From: Calothrix sp. C42_A2020_038
GTDB taxonomy: Bacteria > Cyanobacteriota > Cyanobacteriia > Cyanobacteriales > Nostocaceae
Reading direction: 5' to 3'
Assembly: GCA_015272395.1 (NCBI GenBank)
Contig: JACYLQ010000001.1
Coordinates: forward strand, 186,001 to 250,000
Length of the DNA stretch: 64,000 nucleotides
Shown: positions 34,527 to 42,416 of the stretch, one piece after another
Position numbering within the stretch: position 1 is the stretch's first letter
Layout of the letters: every line of letters begins with the position of its first letter
Notes under the pieces: generated by a model
The model's database searches: none
The model's input: only the letters and a program-made list of their open reading frames with translations
What the model was told of the DNA's origin: nothing
Position numbers and translations under genes: made by a program

Positions 34527-35081
34527 TTATTGTTCAGGTTGATTTGAGGCAGGATAGGATACTTCTGGTTCAATTAAGGGGTTGAAATACTCTCTAATTA
34601 GAGCAATTTTACCATCAACGACTTCAAGTACACCGATGTATTGATTGCTATAAGGTCTTTGATTGCTTGATATCCGAAAATCACCCTGTCCTTCAAGAAT
34701 CACCGCATTATCAAACTGTGATTGTCGAAAAACCAGATTAACAAAACGAATTTGAGAATATTGATTAAAGATTCGATTAAAAAAAGCATTTGCCGCCTGT
34801 TTACCTTTGACTCGAATTCCTCCTGGTTGTAATTGAGAATAAGGTTGTTCCAGAACAATATTGTTTTTAATCAGTTGGTTAATAGTGTTGATATCTTTGG
34901 CTTCTACCGCCTGAAGAAATCGTTTAACAACATCAATGCGCTCAGAAGAAGCTGGTTCAGTATTCGTTTGTTGACTGAGAATATTCAAGGTTGATGGTTT
35001 GGCATTTACAACATTAACAGAGGACAAATTAATGCAAACCAGAAAAGCAGAAACAGTTAGTAATAACACTTTTCTATTCAT
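34527..35081 (-). CDS. Exported NTF2/SnoaL-like protein
   Basis: 184 residues. Signal peptide (LLLTVSAFLVCINLSSVNVV, cleavage near VNA), then a cone-shaped SnoaL-type domain at about 48-170 (VKRFLQAVEAKDINTINQLI, VLEQPYSQLQPGGIRVKGKQ, DGKIALIREYFNP). Such proteins may be isomerases, hydrolases or ligand-binders; the substrate is unknown. First gene of a two-gene unit with the propeller, divergent from a LysR regulator, which is the usual set-up for LysR control. Confidence 0.82.
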   Translation of the reverse strand: MNRKVLLLTVSAFLVCINLSSVNVVNAKPSTLNILSQQTNTEPASSERIDVVKRFLQAVEAKDINTINQLIKNNIVLEQPYSQLQPGGIRVKGKQAANAFFNRIFNQYSQIRFVNLVFRQSQFDNAVILEGQGDFRISSNQRPYSNQYIGVLEVVDGKIALIREYFNPLIEPEVSYPASNQPEQ

Positions 35082-35160
35082 GGTGATTTCCCCTCAACAA
35101 TTTTTAATCAGTGTACAATAATGCAAGTCCATCGTCCAATTCATTTTTGGCACTAGATTA

Positions 35161-35175
35161 ATAACTTCAAGTTAT
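35161..35175. promoter_or_regulatory. LysR operator candidate (T-N11-A palindrome)
   Basis: ATAACTTCAAGTTAT is a perfect 7-1-7 inverted repeat, 3 bp before the LysR start codon and inside the 97-bp divergent spacer. It contains T-N11-A, the core of LysR binding sites. Its position would suit autorepression. Confidence 0.55.
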
Positions 35176-35178
35176 CAA

Positions 35179-36069
35179 ATGGAACTTCGATATCTGCGAT
35201 ACTTTGTCACTGTTGCTGAAGAACTTCACTTCGGACGTGCTGCGGAACGCTTGCAAATGACTCAACCTGCTTTGAGTAAGCAAATTGCAGGTTTAGAAAA
35301 AGAACTCGGAGTACAACTGTTCGCTCGCACCAAACGTAGTGTACAACTGACCGTTCCAGGACAAGTCTTTTGGGAGCAGGCAAAACAAATTTTGTCTCAA
35401 GTGGATGACGCTATTCAACTTACAAAACGGGCGGCTCGTGGAGAAGAAGGACAGTTAAGGATTGGCTTTACTGCAACAGCAACCCACACTATACTGCCAA
35501 TGTTGGTAAGGAAATTCCGCGATCGCTTTCCCAATGTTGAACTTACGATGTTAGAACTTTGCACTGAGGCACAAGTCACTGCCCTCCAAGAGAGTAAGAT
35601 TGATCTAGGGTTTTTGCATCCACCCATCAATGAGCGGGGCTTAAAAATCTATCCCATTTTGGAAGAAAACTTTGTGGCTGTACTGCCAAAACATCATCAT
35701 TTGTTAAAATATCAACAAATTCCGTTGTCAGCATTTGCCAATGAGCCACTGATTGTACATCCTCGGCAAGAAGGGCCTGTACTCTATGATGGGCTGATTC
35801 AGATTTGCCAGCAGTTTGGCTTTCAACCTAAAATTATCCAGGAGTCAATCTCGCTGCAAACTCGCGTATGTTTGGTGGCTGCTGGAATCGGGATTAGCTT
35901 TGTATCAGAAAGCGTTCAATCTTTGGTTGGTACGGATGTGATTTGTAGAGCTTTAGCAAATTGTCCAATTAAATTGAGGTTTGCTGCTGCTTGGCGATCA
36001 AGTTTTACTGCTCCAACACTCCAAGAATTTTTAGCCGTTTTACCTGATATCTATAGTTTGATAATTTAG
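35179..36069 (+). CDS. LysR-family transcriptional regulator
   Basis: 296 residues. The winged helix-turn-helix at 1-60 (MELRYLRYFVTVAEELHFGR, ERLQMTQPALSKQIAGLEKE) is followed by a type-2 periplasmic-binding-like effector domain (about 88-290, GQLRIGFTATATHTILPMLV). Length is typical. Divergent from the NTF2/propeller pair, which it probably controls; the inducer is unknown. One HIP1 octamer at 35519. Confidence 0.92.
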   Translation: MELRYLRYFVTVAEELHFGRAAERLQMTQPALSKQIAGLEKELGVQLFARTKRSVQLTVPGQVFWEQAKQILSQVDDAIQLTKRAARGEEGQLRIGFTATATHTILPMLVRKFRDRFPNVELTMLELCTEAQVTALQESKIDLGFLHPPINERGLKIYPILEENFVAVLPKHHHLLKYQQIPLSAFANEPLIVHPRQEGPVLYDGLIQICQQFGFQPKIIQESISLQTRVCLVAAGIGISFVSESVQSLVGTDVICRALANCPIKLRFAAAWRSSFTAPTLQEFLAVLPDIYSLII

Positions 36070-36122
36070 ACCGTATTTTACTTGTTGACCTTTGTATAAA
36101 GTCGGGTACGCTTTACACATTC

Positions 36123-36172
36123 CAGTCAGGGACAGGTGGTAATTGTGCTTTATGTTTTCTTGTCCCTGACTG
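36123..36172 (+). terminator. Inverted repeat, possible terminator of LysR
   Basis: CAGTCAGGGACA (36123-36134) is the exact reverse complement of TGTCCCTGACTG (36161-36172), with a 26-nt T-rich loop; it lies 54 bp after the LysR stop. No T-tract follows, so it may be another repeat. Confidence 0.45.
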
Positions 36173-36241
36173 CCATTTATAATACCGATTTTGAAAACTA
36201 GAAACTATGCCAATAGCTTCAGCTATTGCTGCACGTCTTAA

Positions 36242-36658
36242 ATAGCTAGGACATTTCCGGAAAAACTGTCTCAAACTTGTTTGTGCGGCAATAAACAGAA
36301 AAAATCGCTATCTCAACGGGTTCATCATTGTTCCGTTTGCGGATTCAAGATGCAACGTGATATTTTATCTGCTTATTTGAGTCGATACGTCGATCCAAAA
36401 GAGGAAACGTTGTCAATCGAGGAAGCTAGAAATAGTTACTCAGGGATGGAACAATCCCTGCTGGATGGTTGGCAACATGGGTCAAATCAATCTGCGAGTA
36501 CTGCGACTAGTTCAAAGTCCCCTATTTCCGGTAGCAATATAGGGAATGGGGTAGAGCGGATATCCAGTAAGCCAATAGCGCGTAAGGAGTCGGAACCTGT
36601 GAGGGTAGACGAAACTTGCGTCGCAAGTTGGAACCCCCCGACTTCAGTCGTGGGGTAA
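36242..36658 (+). pseudogene. tnpB: C-terminal remnant of an IS200/IS605-type TnpB
   Basis: The frame from 36242 to 36658 encodes only the last part of TnpB: the zinc ribbon (CLCGN near 36278 and CSVCGFK near 36338) followed by the RuvC-III segment QRDILSAYLSRYV and a long tail. An in-frame stop at 36239 cuts off the rest, and no upstream TnpB sequence is visible. Ends with a stretch running into the right-end hairpins, as in intact elements where the guide RNA overlaps the 3-prime end. TnpB is an RNA-guided DNA nuclease; this fragment lacks the catalytic Asp and Glu of RuvC I and II, so it is inactive. A short ORF starting at a TTG (36281) is not a functional protein. Confidence 0.75.
36613..36655 (+). 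mobile_element. Right end of the IS605-like remnant
   Basis: Two adjacent hairpins: AACTTGCG-T-CGCAAGTT (36613-36629) and CCCCCGAC-TTCA-GTCGTGGGG (36635-36655). This arrangement is usual at the right end of IS200/605 elements, where the second hairpin is the transposase recognition site and the 3-prime end of the omega RNA. The left end was not found. Confidence 0.6.
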
Positions 36659-36666
36659 GTTCAGTA

Positions 36667-36720
36667 CTAAACCTTGTTTGTAACAAATAACAAGCACCGT
36701 TACATCCGTTGCTTCCCCGT
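36667..36720. repeat. Dispersed repeat, partial copy
   Basis: CTAAACCTTGTTTGTAACAA (36667-36686) matches, with one mismatch and on the opposite strand, 45055-45074. CGTTACATCCGTTGC also resembles the right arm of the 45-kb palindrome. It sits next to the IS end. Confidence 0.5.
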
Positions 36721-36727
36721 CCTAATT

Positions 36728-37273
36728 CTAATTTACACCCCGTAATTTACGAGTATTGTCAACCAAACTTTGAGCAAACTGGTCAAATCTTTGAGACAAC
36801 TTATCGTCCAACAACTTACCATCCGAACCAAAAGCTTGCCAAGCTTGACCAATCGCAACTTGCTCTGGTATCACCCACCCATGAACCCAACGCATAATAA
36901 TTCGCAAATCATTTAGAGCATTACTATTTGATTGTCCACCCAAAACACTAATCAATCCTGCCACTTTTCCTGATAATTGGTCAAAACTCATTAAATCTAG
37001 TGCATTCTTCAACACACCACTAACACTACCGTGATACTCCGGTGTCGCTAATATTAGACCATCTGCTTTTTGAAACGCATCCTGCAAACGCTTCACATCC
37101 GGAAAATCTGGATATTCATCTCTTCCATCACAAAACGGTAACTCCATCTGTCTCAAGTCCAGAATTTCCACCTCTGCTCCCAGCGCTTGAACCCTTTGCG
37201 CTGCTACTTTTAGAGCCATTTGACTATATGAATCAGCCCTTAAACTACCTGCAATACCTACTACTTTCACCAT
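36728..37273 (-). CDS. NADPH-dependent FMN reductase
   Basis: 181 residues, flavodoxin-like fold of the NADPH:FMN reductase family. The phosphate-binding loop is GIAGSLRADSYSQMAL, a second FMN contact ATPEYHGSVSGVLKNALDL, and GGQSNSNALNDLR. Members reduce FMN, quinones or chromate in the cytoplasm. Monocistronic. Confidence 0.88.
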   Translation of the reverse strand: MVKVVGIAGSLRADSYSQMALKVAAQRVQALGAEVEILDLRQMELPFCDGRDEYPDFPDVKRLQDAFQKADGLILATPEYHGSVSGVLKNALDLMSFDQLSGKVAGLISVLGGQSNSNALNDLRIIMRWVHGWVIPEQVAIGQAWQAFGSDGKLLDDKLSQRFDQFAQSLVDNTRKLRGVN

Positions 37274-37421
37274 ATTAACCTACCAATTAGCTACAAACTT
37301 ACTGGAAAAAAATCCAACGGCGCCAGTTCACCCTTATTAATGACAGATATTTAATCGAAGTCGTTACGACTTTATATTAATCATAGCGATGTGTAACGAA
37401 ATTGTCAAATAGCCATTCATC

Positions 37422-39548
37422 TTAGCTGGGGTTCTGAAAGAGTGGAATTTCAATCCAAAATTGCGTTCTTCCGCGCGTGGAAGTAAAATTAAAATTGCCC
37501 TTGTGTTTACTAACTATAATTTGGTAGCTAATGGATAACCCCAACCCTGTTCCTTTCCCTACAGGCTTGGTGGTAAAAAACGGGTTAAAAATGTTTTGCT
37601 GTACCGACTGTGGTATTCCTGGACCATTGTCAGTAATTTTTATAACTACGTGGTTTTGTTCTTTAATTTCAGTTTGAATTTCAATTACTGGGTTTGCTAG
37701 GTTAGCCTCTGTTTCCAAAGCATCAATAGCATTACATAGCACATTCATAAACACTTGATTAAGCTGTCCGGGATAACATTCCACATCTGGTAAATTACCA
37801 TAGTGTTTATGAACTTGAATGTTAACACCTGTTGTGGTTTTCAGTCGGCTTTGTAGGATTACAAGCGTGGCATCAATGCCATCGTGGACATTGACTGCTT
37901 TCATTGCCGCTTCGTCGAGTCGGGAGAAAGTACGCAAGGAGAGAACAATTTCACGGATACGTTCTGCTCCTAGTTTCATAGAGGAGAGTAATTTTGGTAC
38001 ATCGTCAATCAAATATTCATAATCAATATCTTTCATTTGCGCGAGTAATGCCTCAGACGGGTTGGAATGTTCTTGTGTGTAAGCTTGAAGCAAATTCATT
38101 AAGTCCTGAATATAATCGCTAACATGCTGAAGATTACCGTAAATAAAGTTGACCGGATTATTAATCTCGTGAGCTACCCCAGCAACTAACTGTCCTAAGG
38201 CCAACATTTTCTCGCTTTGAATTAAATGGGCTTGGGTTTGTTGAAGTTCTTGAAGCGTTGCTTCTAACTGCATCGCTTTCTGCTTTAGTAAGTTTTGCGA
38301 AGCAAGAAGAGCATCAGAGTCAGCTTTGCGCTCCGTAATATCTTCTGAAACGGCAAGAAGTCCAATTACTTTTCCGTCTTTATTACGAAGCGGTAGTTTA
38401 CAGATATCTAACCAAACTTGTTTGCCACTGGCTTGTCGTTGTGAGGTAATCATGTGTAGTAGGGGTTGATTCGATTTTATAACGCGCGCATCCCAAGCTC
38501 TCAGAAAATCAGCCTCCTCTTTTGTCCAAGCAAAATCATAGTCAGTTTTACCTATAACTTCATCAGGAGTGTTTAACCCTGCTATAGCCGCAAACTTTTG
38601 ATTACAACCTAAGCAAACTGAGTCGCAATCTTTCCAAACGATAGCTAGCGGTATTATATCGATTAGTAATTGTAAAAATTCTTTTGATTGACTTAACTCT
38701 TCTTCTATCGTTTTGCGCTCAGTGATATCGCGGAAAAACCAAATTCGACCGTAGTAAGTACCCTCAGATGAGTAAATAGGGGTAGTATATCGATCCAAAC
38801 TTCGCCCATCCTTAAGCAAAATTTCATCTCTGCTTGTAATTTCTCGATTTTGGTAAAGGTAATTTACCTTATTTATAAATTCTTCTTCATGAACAGACTG
38901 TGCAATGGCTAATTCTAAAATTTTACGGTTGTTACCTTCTTGCTTAACTAGCTCTTCAGGAATTTGCCAAATCTGGTAGAATATCTTATTATAAAAAACA
39001 ACTTGTTTGTTTTCATCCACAACTAGAATACCATCTACACCTGCTTCTTGCTGGGCTTTGAGAAAGGCATTACTACGGTTGAGAGCAGCTATCATCTGTT
39101 TACGCTCCTCAGCTTTAGCAGCCAAATCTTTGTTGGCATTAGAGAGTTCAAGGGTGCGTTGCAATACTAAAGACTCTAGTTTAGTATTAAGATCTTTTAG
39201 TTCAGCATTTGCTACTTCTAGCTTTTCCTGTGTTTGATTTAATATAAGTGGGGCATCGACTAAGAAAGAAAAGTAGCGTCGTAGGGCAATATAGGTAATC
39301 GCAATGCAGGCAGTCAGTAAATCCACCCCAACTTGAAATTTAAGTAAAAACGGCGAATGTTGACTACTGGCAAACATCCAAACATGTCCTCCGTGTCCCA
39401 GAGCGCAGCTAAAGAAAACCAGAATTGTAGCCAAAACAAGGGAACTTTTCTGTTGCCCCTGCAAAAAAGGTATCCAAATCAAAAATGCAATTATAAAATA
39501 TGACAATGAAATAACGCTGTTAGCAGCAACCAGTAGTCCATTCAACAT
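37422..39548 (-). CDS. Hybrid-sensing histidine kinase with ethylene-receptor-like N-terminus, two PAS
   Basis: 708 residues. Three membrane helices (about 10-30, 37-57, 73-92); a coiled coil (about 103-160); PAS at 163-282 and 290-408; a second coiled coil; HisKA with phospho-acceptor H460 (GVAHEINNPVNF); and HATPase with N-box NVLCNAIDAL, G1 ITDNGPGIP, G2 GKGTGLGLS. The membrane part looks like the ethylene-binding domain of ETR1: C48-x3-H52 (SCALGH) has exactly the Cys65/His69 spacing that binds copper, and the helix pattern agrees; the Asp25 equivalent is Asn. No response regulator is adjacent. Confidence 0.85.
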   Translation of the reverse strand: MLNGLLVAANSVISLSYFIIAFLIWIPFLQGQQKSSLVLATILVFFSCALGHGGHVWMFASSQHSPFLLKFQVGVDLLTACIAITYIALRRYFSFLVDAPLILNQTQEKLEVANAELKDLNTKLESLVLQRTLELSNANKDLAAKAEERKQMIAALNRSNAFLKAQQEAGVDGILVVDENKQVVFYNKIFYQIWQIPEELVKQEGNNRKILELAIAQSVHEEEFINKVNYLYQNREITSRDEILLKDGRSLDRYTTPIYSSEGTYYGRIWFFRDITERKTIEEELSQSKEFLQLLIDIIPLAIVWKDCDSVCLGCNQKFAAIAGLNTPDEVIGKTDYDFAWTKEEADFLRAWDARVIKSNQPLLHMITSQRQASGKQVWLDICKLPLRNKDGKVIGLLAVSEDITERKADSDALLASQNLLKQKAMQLEATLQELQQTQAHLIQSEKMLALGQLVAGVAHEINNPVNFIYGNLQHVSDYIQDLMNLLQAYTQEHSNPSEALLAQMKDIDYEYLIDDVPKLLSSMKLGAERIREIVLSLRTFSRLDEAAMKAVNVHDGIDATLVILQSRLKTTTGVNIQVHKHYGNLPDVECYPGQLNQVFMNVLCNAIDALETEANLANPVIEIQTEIKEQNHVVIKITDNGPGIPQSVQQNIFNPFFTTKPVGKGTGLGLSISYQIIVSKHKGNFNFTSTRGRTQFWIEIPLFQNPS

Positions 39549-40160
39549 TTACAAGCACCCAACTATTTAGGTATCAAACTAGAAAAATTGCCGATATTGG
39601 TAGCAATCTTTCTAAAATTTAGGATACCCAAAGCAAAATGCCAAATAACGCTAAATAAAGGCTTATTCTCCAAATATAGAACTCTGAAAAACCTAGCAAG
39701 ACGTAATAACTACTTAGACCCCCAACTCCCCTTATAAAGGGGGTCTAAGTAGGGTGTTGATTTTGTTGAAATTTGAGCGTTTTTTGATACTTTTGTACGT
39801 GATATTAAATTTATCGTCAAAAGCCTACTCAAAGCAAGGTTTCAGCCATCGCAATTAGTCATGTTTTGTGCATGAACGAAATTTCAAAAAAGGCACAAAA
39901 AATATCCTACAAAGTTTGAAGAGTTATCGCATTATATGCGGGAAATGAGTGATTATGCGGTGATGTAAATAAGCATTTTGCAAAATTTTGAATAGTGCTT
40001 AAGACAGTTGAAAAGGCACCTCATATGCTTTTTAGGAAAGATTTTTTTTAATTTTTGCCATTAATGTTAACAATTGCAACTATCTGGGTAATATAAACTA
40101 GAGGAATTATCTCTAACAGTACTAACAACAATTAGTATATATTACCTAAGATCAGTTTAT
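39549..40160. other. Intergenic region with a palindromic repeat
   Basis: 612 bp, AT-rich, no gene found. It contains the second copy of the CCCCC repeat (39712-39750). The remainder, including GTACGTGATATTAAA at about 39797, resembles degraded insertion-sequence flanks but is not identifiable. Confidence 0.4.
39712..39750. repeat. CCCCC/GGGGG palindromic repeat, copy 2
   Basis: ACTTAGACCCCC (39712-39723) is the exact reverse complement of GGGGGTCTAAGT (39739-39750). Shares 19 identical bases with the copy near 17805. Confidence 0.75.
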
Positions 40161-41333
40161 ATGTCAAATTTTGATTTCTACGATCAATTAAATACTTTTA
40201 GAAATTTTAAAGATTTTACTAATCTTGATTTCTATTTAGATGCACCATCAGATTGGTATATTGTTATTACTGATATTGTTAACTCAACAAAGGCTATAGC
40301 AACAGGAGAATATAAGCACGTTAATATGGCAAGTGCCCTATCACTCATTGCAGTCATAAACCTGAACCCAAATCAAAAATTACCATTTATATTTGGAGGT
40401 GATGGTATTACTTTATTAGTACCAAGACCAATGCTTTCTGATGTCAAAAGCGTTTTATCTGATAACCGTGACTTCGTTCAAAATAATTTGCATTTAAAGC
40501 TAAGAGTTGGATGCATATCAATTCAAGAAATTTACAAAGCTGGTTACGAACTAAAAATTGGGAAATATCAAATTTCTTCTAAATATTCACAGATGATAAT
40601 TATCGGTAACGGTATAGATTACGCAGAATACATTATCAAAAATGACTCTGAAGCTTTTAAGTACTTAGTTCCAGAGAATTATCAATCCCATGTCAAAGCA
40701 GATTATTCTGGCTTTGCTTGTCCTTTTGAGGATTTTACGACTAATAAAGAAGAAATTTTATCGTTAATTATTAAAGTTCGAGGTAATAATTTTCAAAAGC
40801 AAAGACACATCTATCAAGAAATATTATCTAAAATGGAATTTATTTTTGGCGCCATCGAAGAATGTCATCCACTATCTTCAACAATGTACTTTAAATTAGC
40901 TAGTGAGAAAACTAATGGAGCAGAAATTCTCATGAAAATAAGTCTACTGCGAAAAGACAAATTGATAAAATATTTGGCATGGTTAATTTTAAAAATAAGT
41001 TTTTATTTGAAAAGAATACAAATGAATATATTATTCATTTTTACAAAATTCAAAAAAAACATTATTAATTCTTCTGACTATAAAAAATTTGATGGTTCCC
41101 TGAAAATGACAATATCGTCTTATACTGAACAACGAAACAAATTTCAAACTTATCTCCAAAACTTGGAAAAAGAAGGTAAAATATATTTTGGCTTACATAT
41201 TTCTAATCGTGCTTTAGTTATTTGTTTAATCGGAAACCAAGAAGTACATTTAGTTGATGCTGCAGATGGTGGATATGCTCTGGCAGCAAAGCAAATTAAG
41301 CAAAAAACTATAGAGATTAAAAATTATTATTAA
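40161..41333 (+). CDS. DUF3095 protein, cyclase-like
   Basis: 390 residues of the DUF3095 family. Two motifs resemble class III nucleotidyl cyclases: WYIVITDIVNSTKAI (Asp38; compare the LFADIVGST motif) and FIFGGDGITLLVP (Asp81; compare the second metal-binding Asp). Both metal-binding acids are present, but no cyclase has been shown for this family to my knowledge. The C-terminus (about 275-390; basic, YLAWLILKISFYLKRIQMNI) is unusual and may touch the membrane. Convergent with the SBP gene; the two stop codons overlap by 3 bp. Confidence 0.78.
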   Translation: MSNFDFYDQLNTFRNFKDFTNLDFYLDAPSDWYIVITDIVNSTKAIATGEYKHVNMASALSLIAVINLNPNQKLPFIFGGDGITLLVPRPMLSDVKSVLSDNRDFVQNNLHLKLRVGCISIQEIYKAGYELKIGKYQISSKYSQMIIIGNGIDYAEYIIKNDSEAFKYLVPENYQSHVKADYSGFACPFEDFTTNKEEILSLIIKVRGNNFQKQRHIYQEILSKMEFIFGAIEECHPLSSTMYFKLASEKTNGAEILMKISLLRKDKLIKYLAWLILKISFYLKRIQMNILFIFTKFKKNIINSSDYKKFDGSLKMTISSYTEQRNKFQTYLQNLEKEGKIYFGLHISNRALVICLIGNQEVHLVDAADGGYALAAKQIKQKTIEIKNYY

Positions 41334-42232
41334 GCACTCTGATCAAATATATCTTTCAATTGTTTACAAGCCTTTTCAATCGCATCAATAGTACCTGCAT
41401 TAATTAAACCATAATAATCAAATACATAAACTCGATTATTTTTTGTCGCTTCAAGTTTACTCCAAAAAGATTCCTGCTGAAATGACTCTACAGTAGACTG
41501 TTCTGAACCACCTTGAGGAGGATTAACAAGAATAATAATATTTGGATTAGCTTCTAATACTTTTTCTGGAGATAAAGTTATATAACCTCTGATTGGACTT
41601 TGACCTTGGAGATTTGCGGTAATATTTTTAACATTAAATTTCTCAAGTAAATTTCCTGCCCAGCTAGACTTGTTTGGTGATAAGATAGGTTGACGACTGA
41701 CTAAAACCAATGTGGAAGCATCAGGCTTGATATTAGTATCTATGAAGCTTTGATAACGTTTTAATAACGGTTGTGGATCAGCGTTGATTTTTTGAGCTAA
41801 GTTTTTAGTCAGTTCTGTTAAAGAATCTACACTATTAACACTTGTAAGAAGTGTAGGTATTCCTAATTGCTTAAGTTTTTCTATCGTCTGATTAGAAAAT
41901 CCTTCTGCTCCAATCACTAAATCAGGTTTCAATGCCACAATTTTTTCTAAATTGGGTGGAGTTTGTCCTTCGCTTACGCGCGTAATATCTTTAAATTTTG
42001 GGTTTTTGTTCAGTAAGCTACTACCAGTTATACCTACTAGCTTAGATGAATCTAATTGATAAATTATATCAGCAGATAGAGAAGTAAGGGCTACAACTCT
42101 TTTTACCGATGCTAATGGTATTTGAGTAGAATTTGTTGTTTGCGTGACTTGTTGAGTTGTAAGGTTTTGACAAGCAACTACATTGAAAATCAACAAAAAT
42201 CCGATGCTTGATACAATCCAATAATTTTTCAT
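41330..42232 (-). CDS. Iron/B12-type ABC substrate-binding lipoprotein (FecB/BtuF-like)
   Basis: 300 residues from ATG 42232 (MKNYWIVSSIGFLLIFNVVA with lipobox VVAC); an ATG 63 bp upstream would give an extra 21 residues and spoil the signal peptide. The type-III SBP fold shows KRVVALTSLSADIIYQLDSS, KPDLVIGAEGFSNQTIEKLK, ANPNIIILVNPPQG. It binds a chelated metal such as a siderophore, haem or cobalamin. The TonB receptor lies 184 bp upstream, so an outer-membrane to periplasm relay is likely, but no ABC permease or ATPase gene is adjacent. Confidence 0.88.
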   Translation of the reverse strand: MKNYWIVSSIGFLLIFNVVACQNLTTQQVTQTTNSTQIPLASVKRVVALTSLSADIIYQLDSSKLVGITGSSLLNKNPKFKDITRVSEGQTPPNLEKIVALKPDLVIGAEGFSNQTIEKLKQLGIPTLLTSVNSVDSLTELTKNLAQKINADPQPLLKRYQSFIDTNIKPDASTLVLVSRQPILSPNKSSWAGNLLEKFNVKNITANLQGQSPIRGYITLSPEKVLEANPNIIILVNPPQGGSEQSTVESFQQESFWSKLEATKNNRVYVFDYYGLINAGTIDAIEKACKQLKDIFDQSA

Positions 42233-42416
42233 AATTGTAGGGTGTGTGACGAAACAAAAATTAATGTAGGTAGTGAAAAAAACTGATAGCGTCACGCACT
42301 CGACTTATCTTTTCTACTAGGGAAGCTACCGTGTACATACAACCTATTAGTAAAACCATTTCCAGTTGTCGCAGTTGGTGTGAAAAGTCAGCTGATCGCG
42401 TGACGCAACTTGTAGT

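Noticed and set aside
36281-36658. Open frame of 125 codons from a TTG start as an intact gene
   Set aside because: It is the zinc-ribbon end of TnpB; the coding sense extends upstream of the TTG until a stop at 36239, and the catalytic part is missing.
33103-37320. GGCGCC gap as proof of foreign DNA
   Set aside because: A gap of similar size occurs at 3545-7826, so the gap alone is not evidence; only the HIP1 cluster is used.
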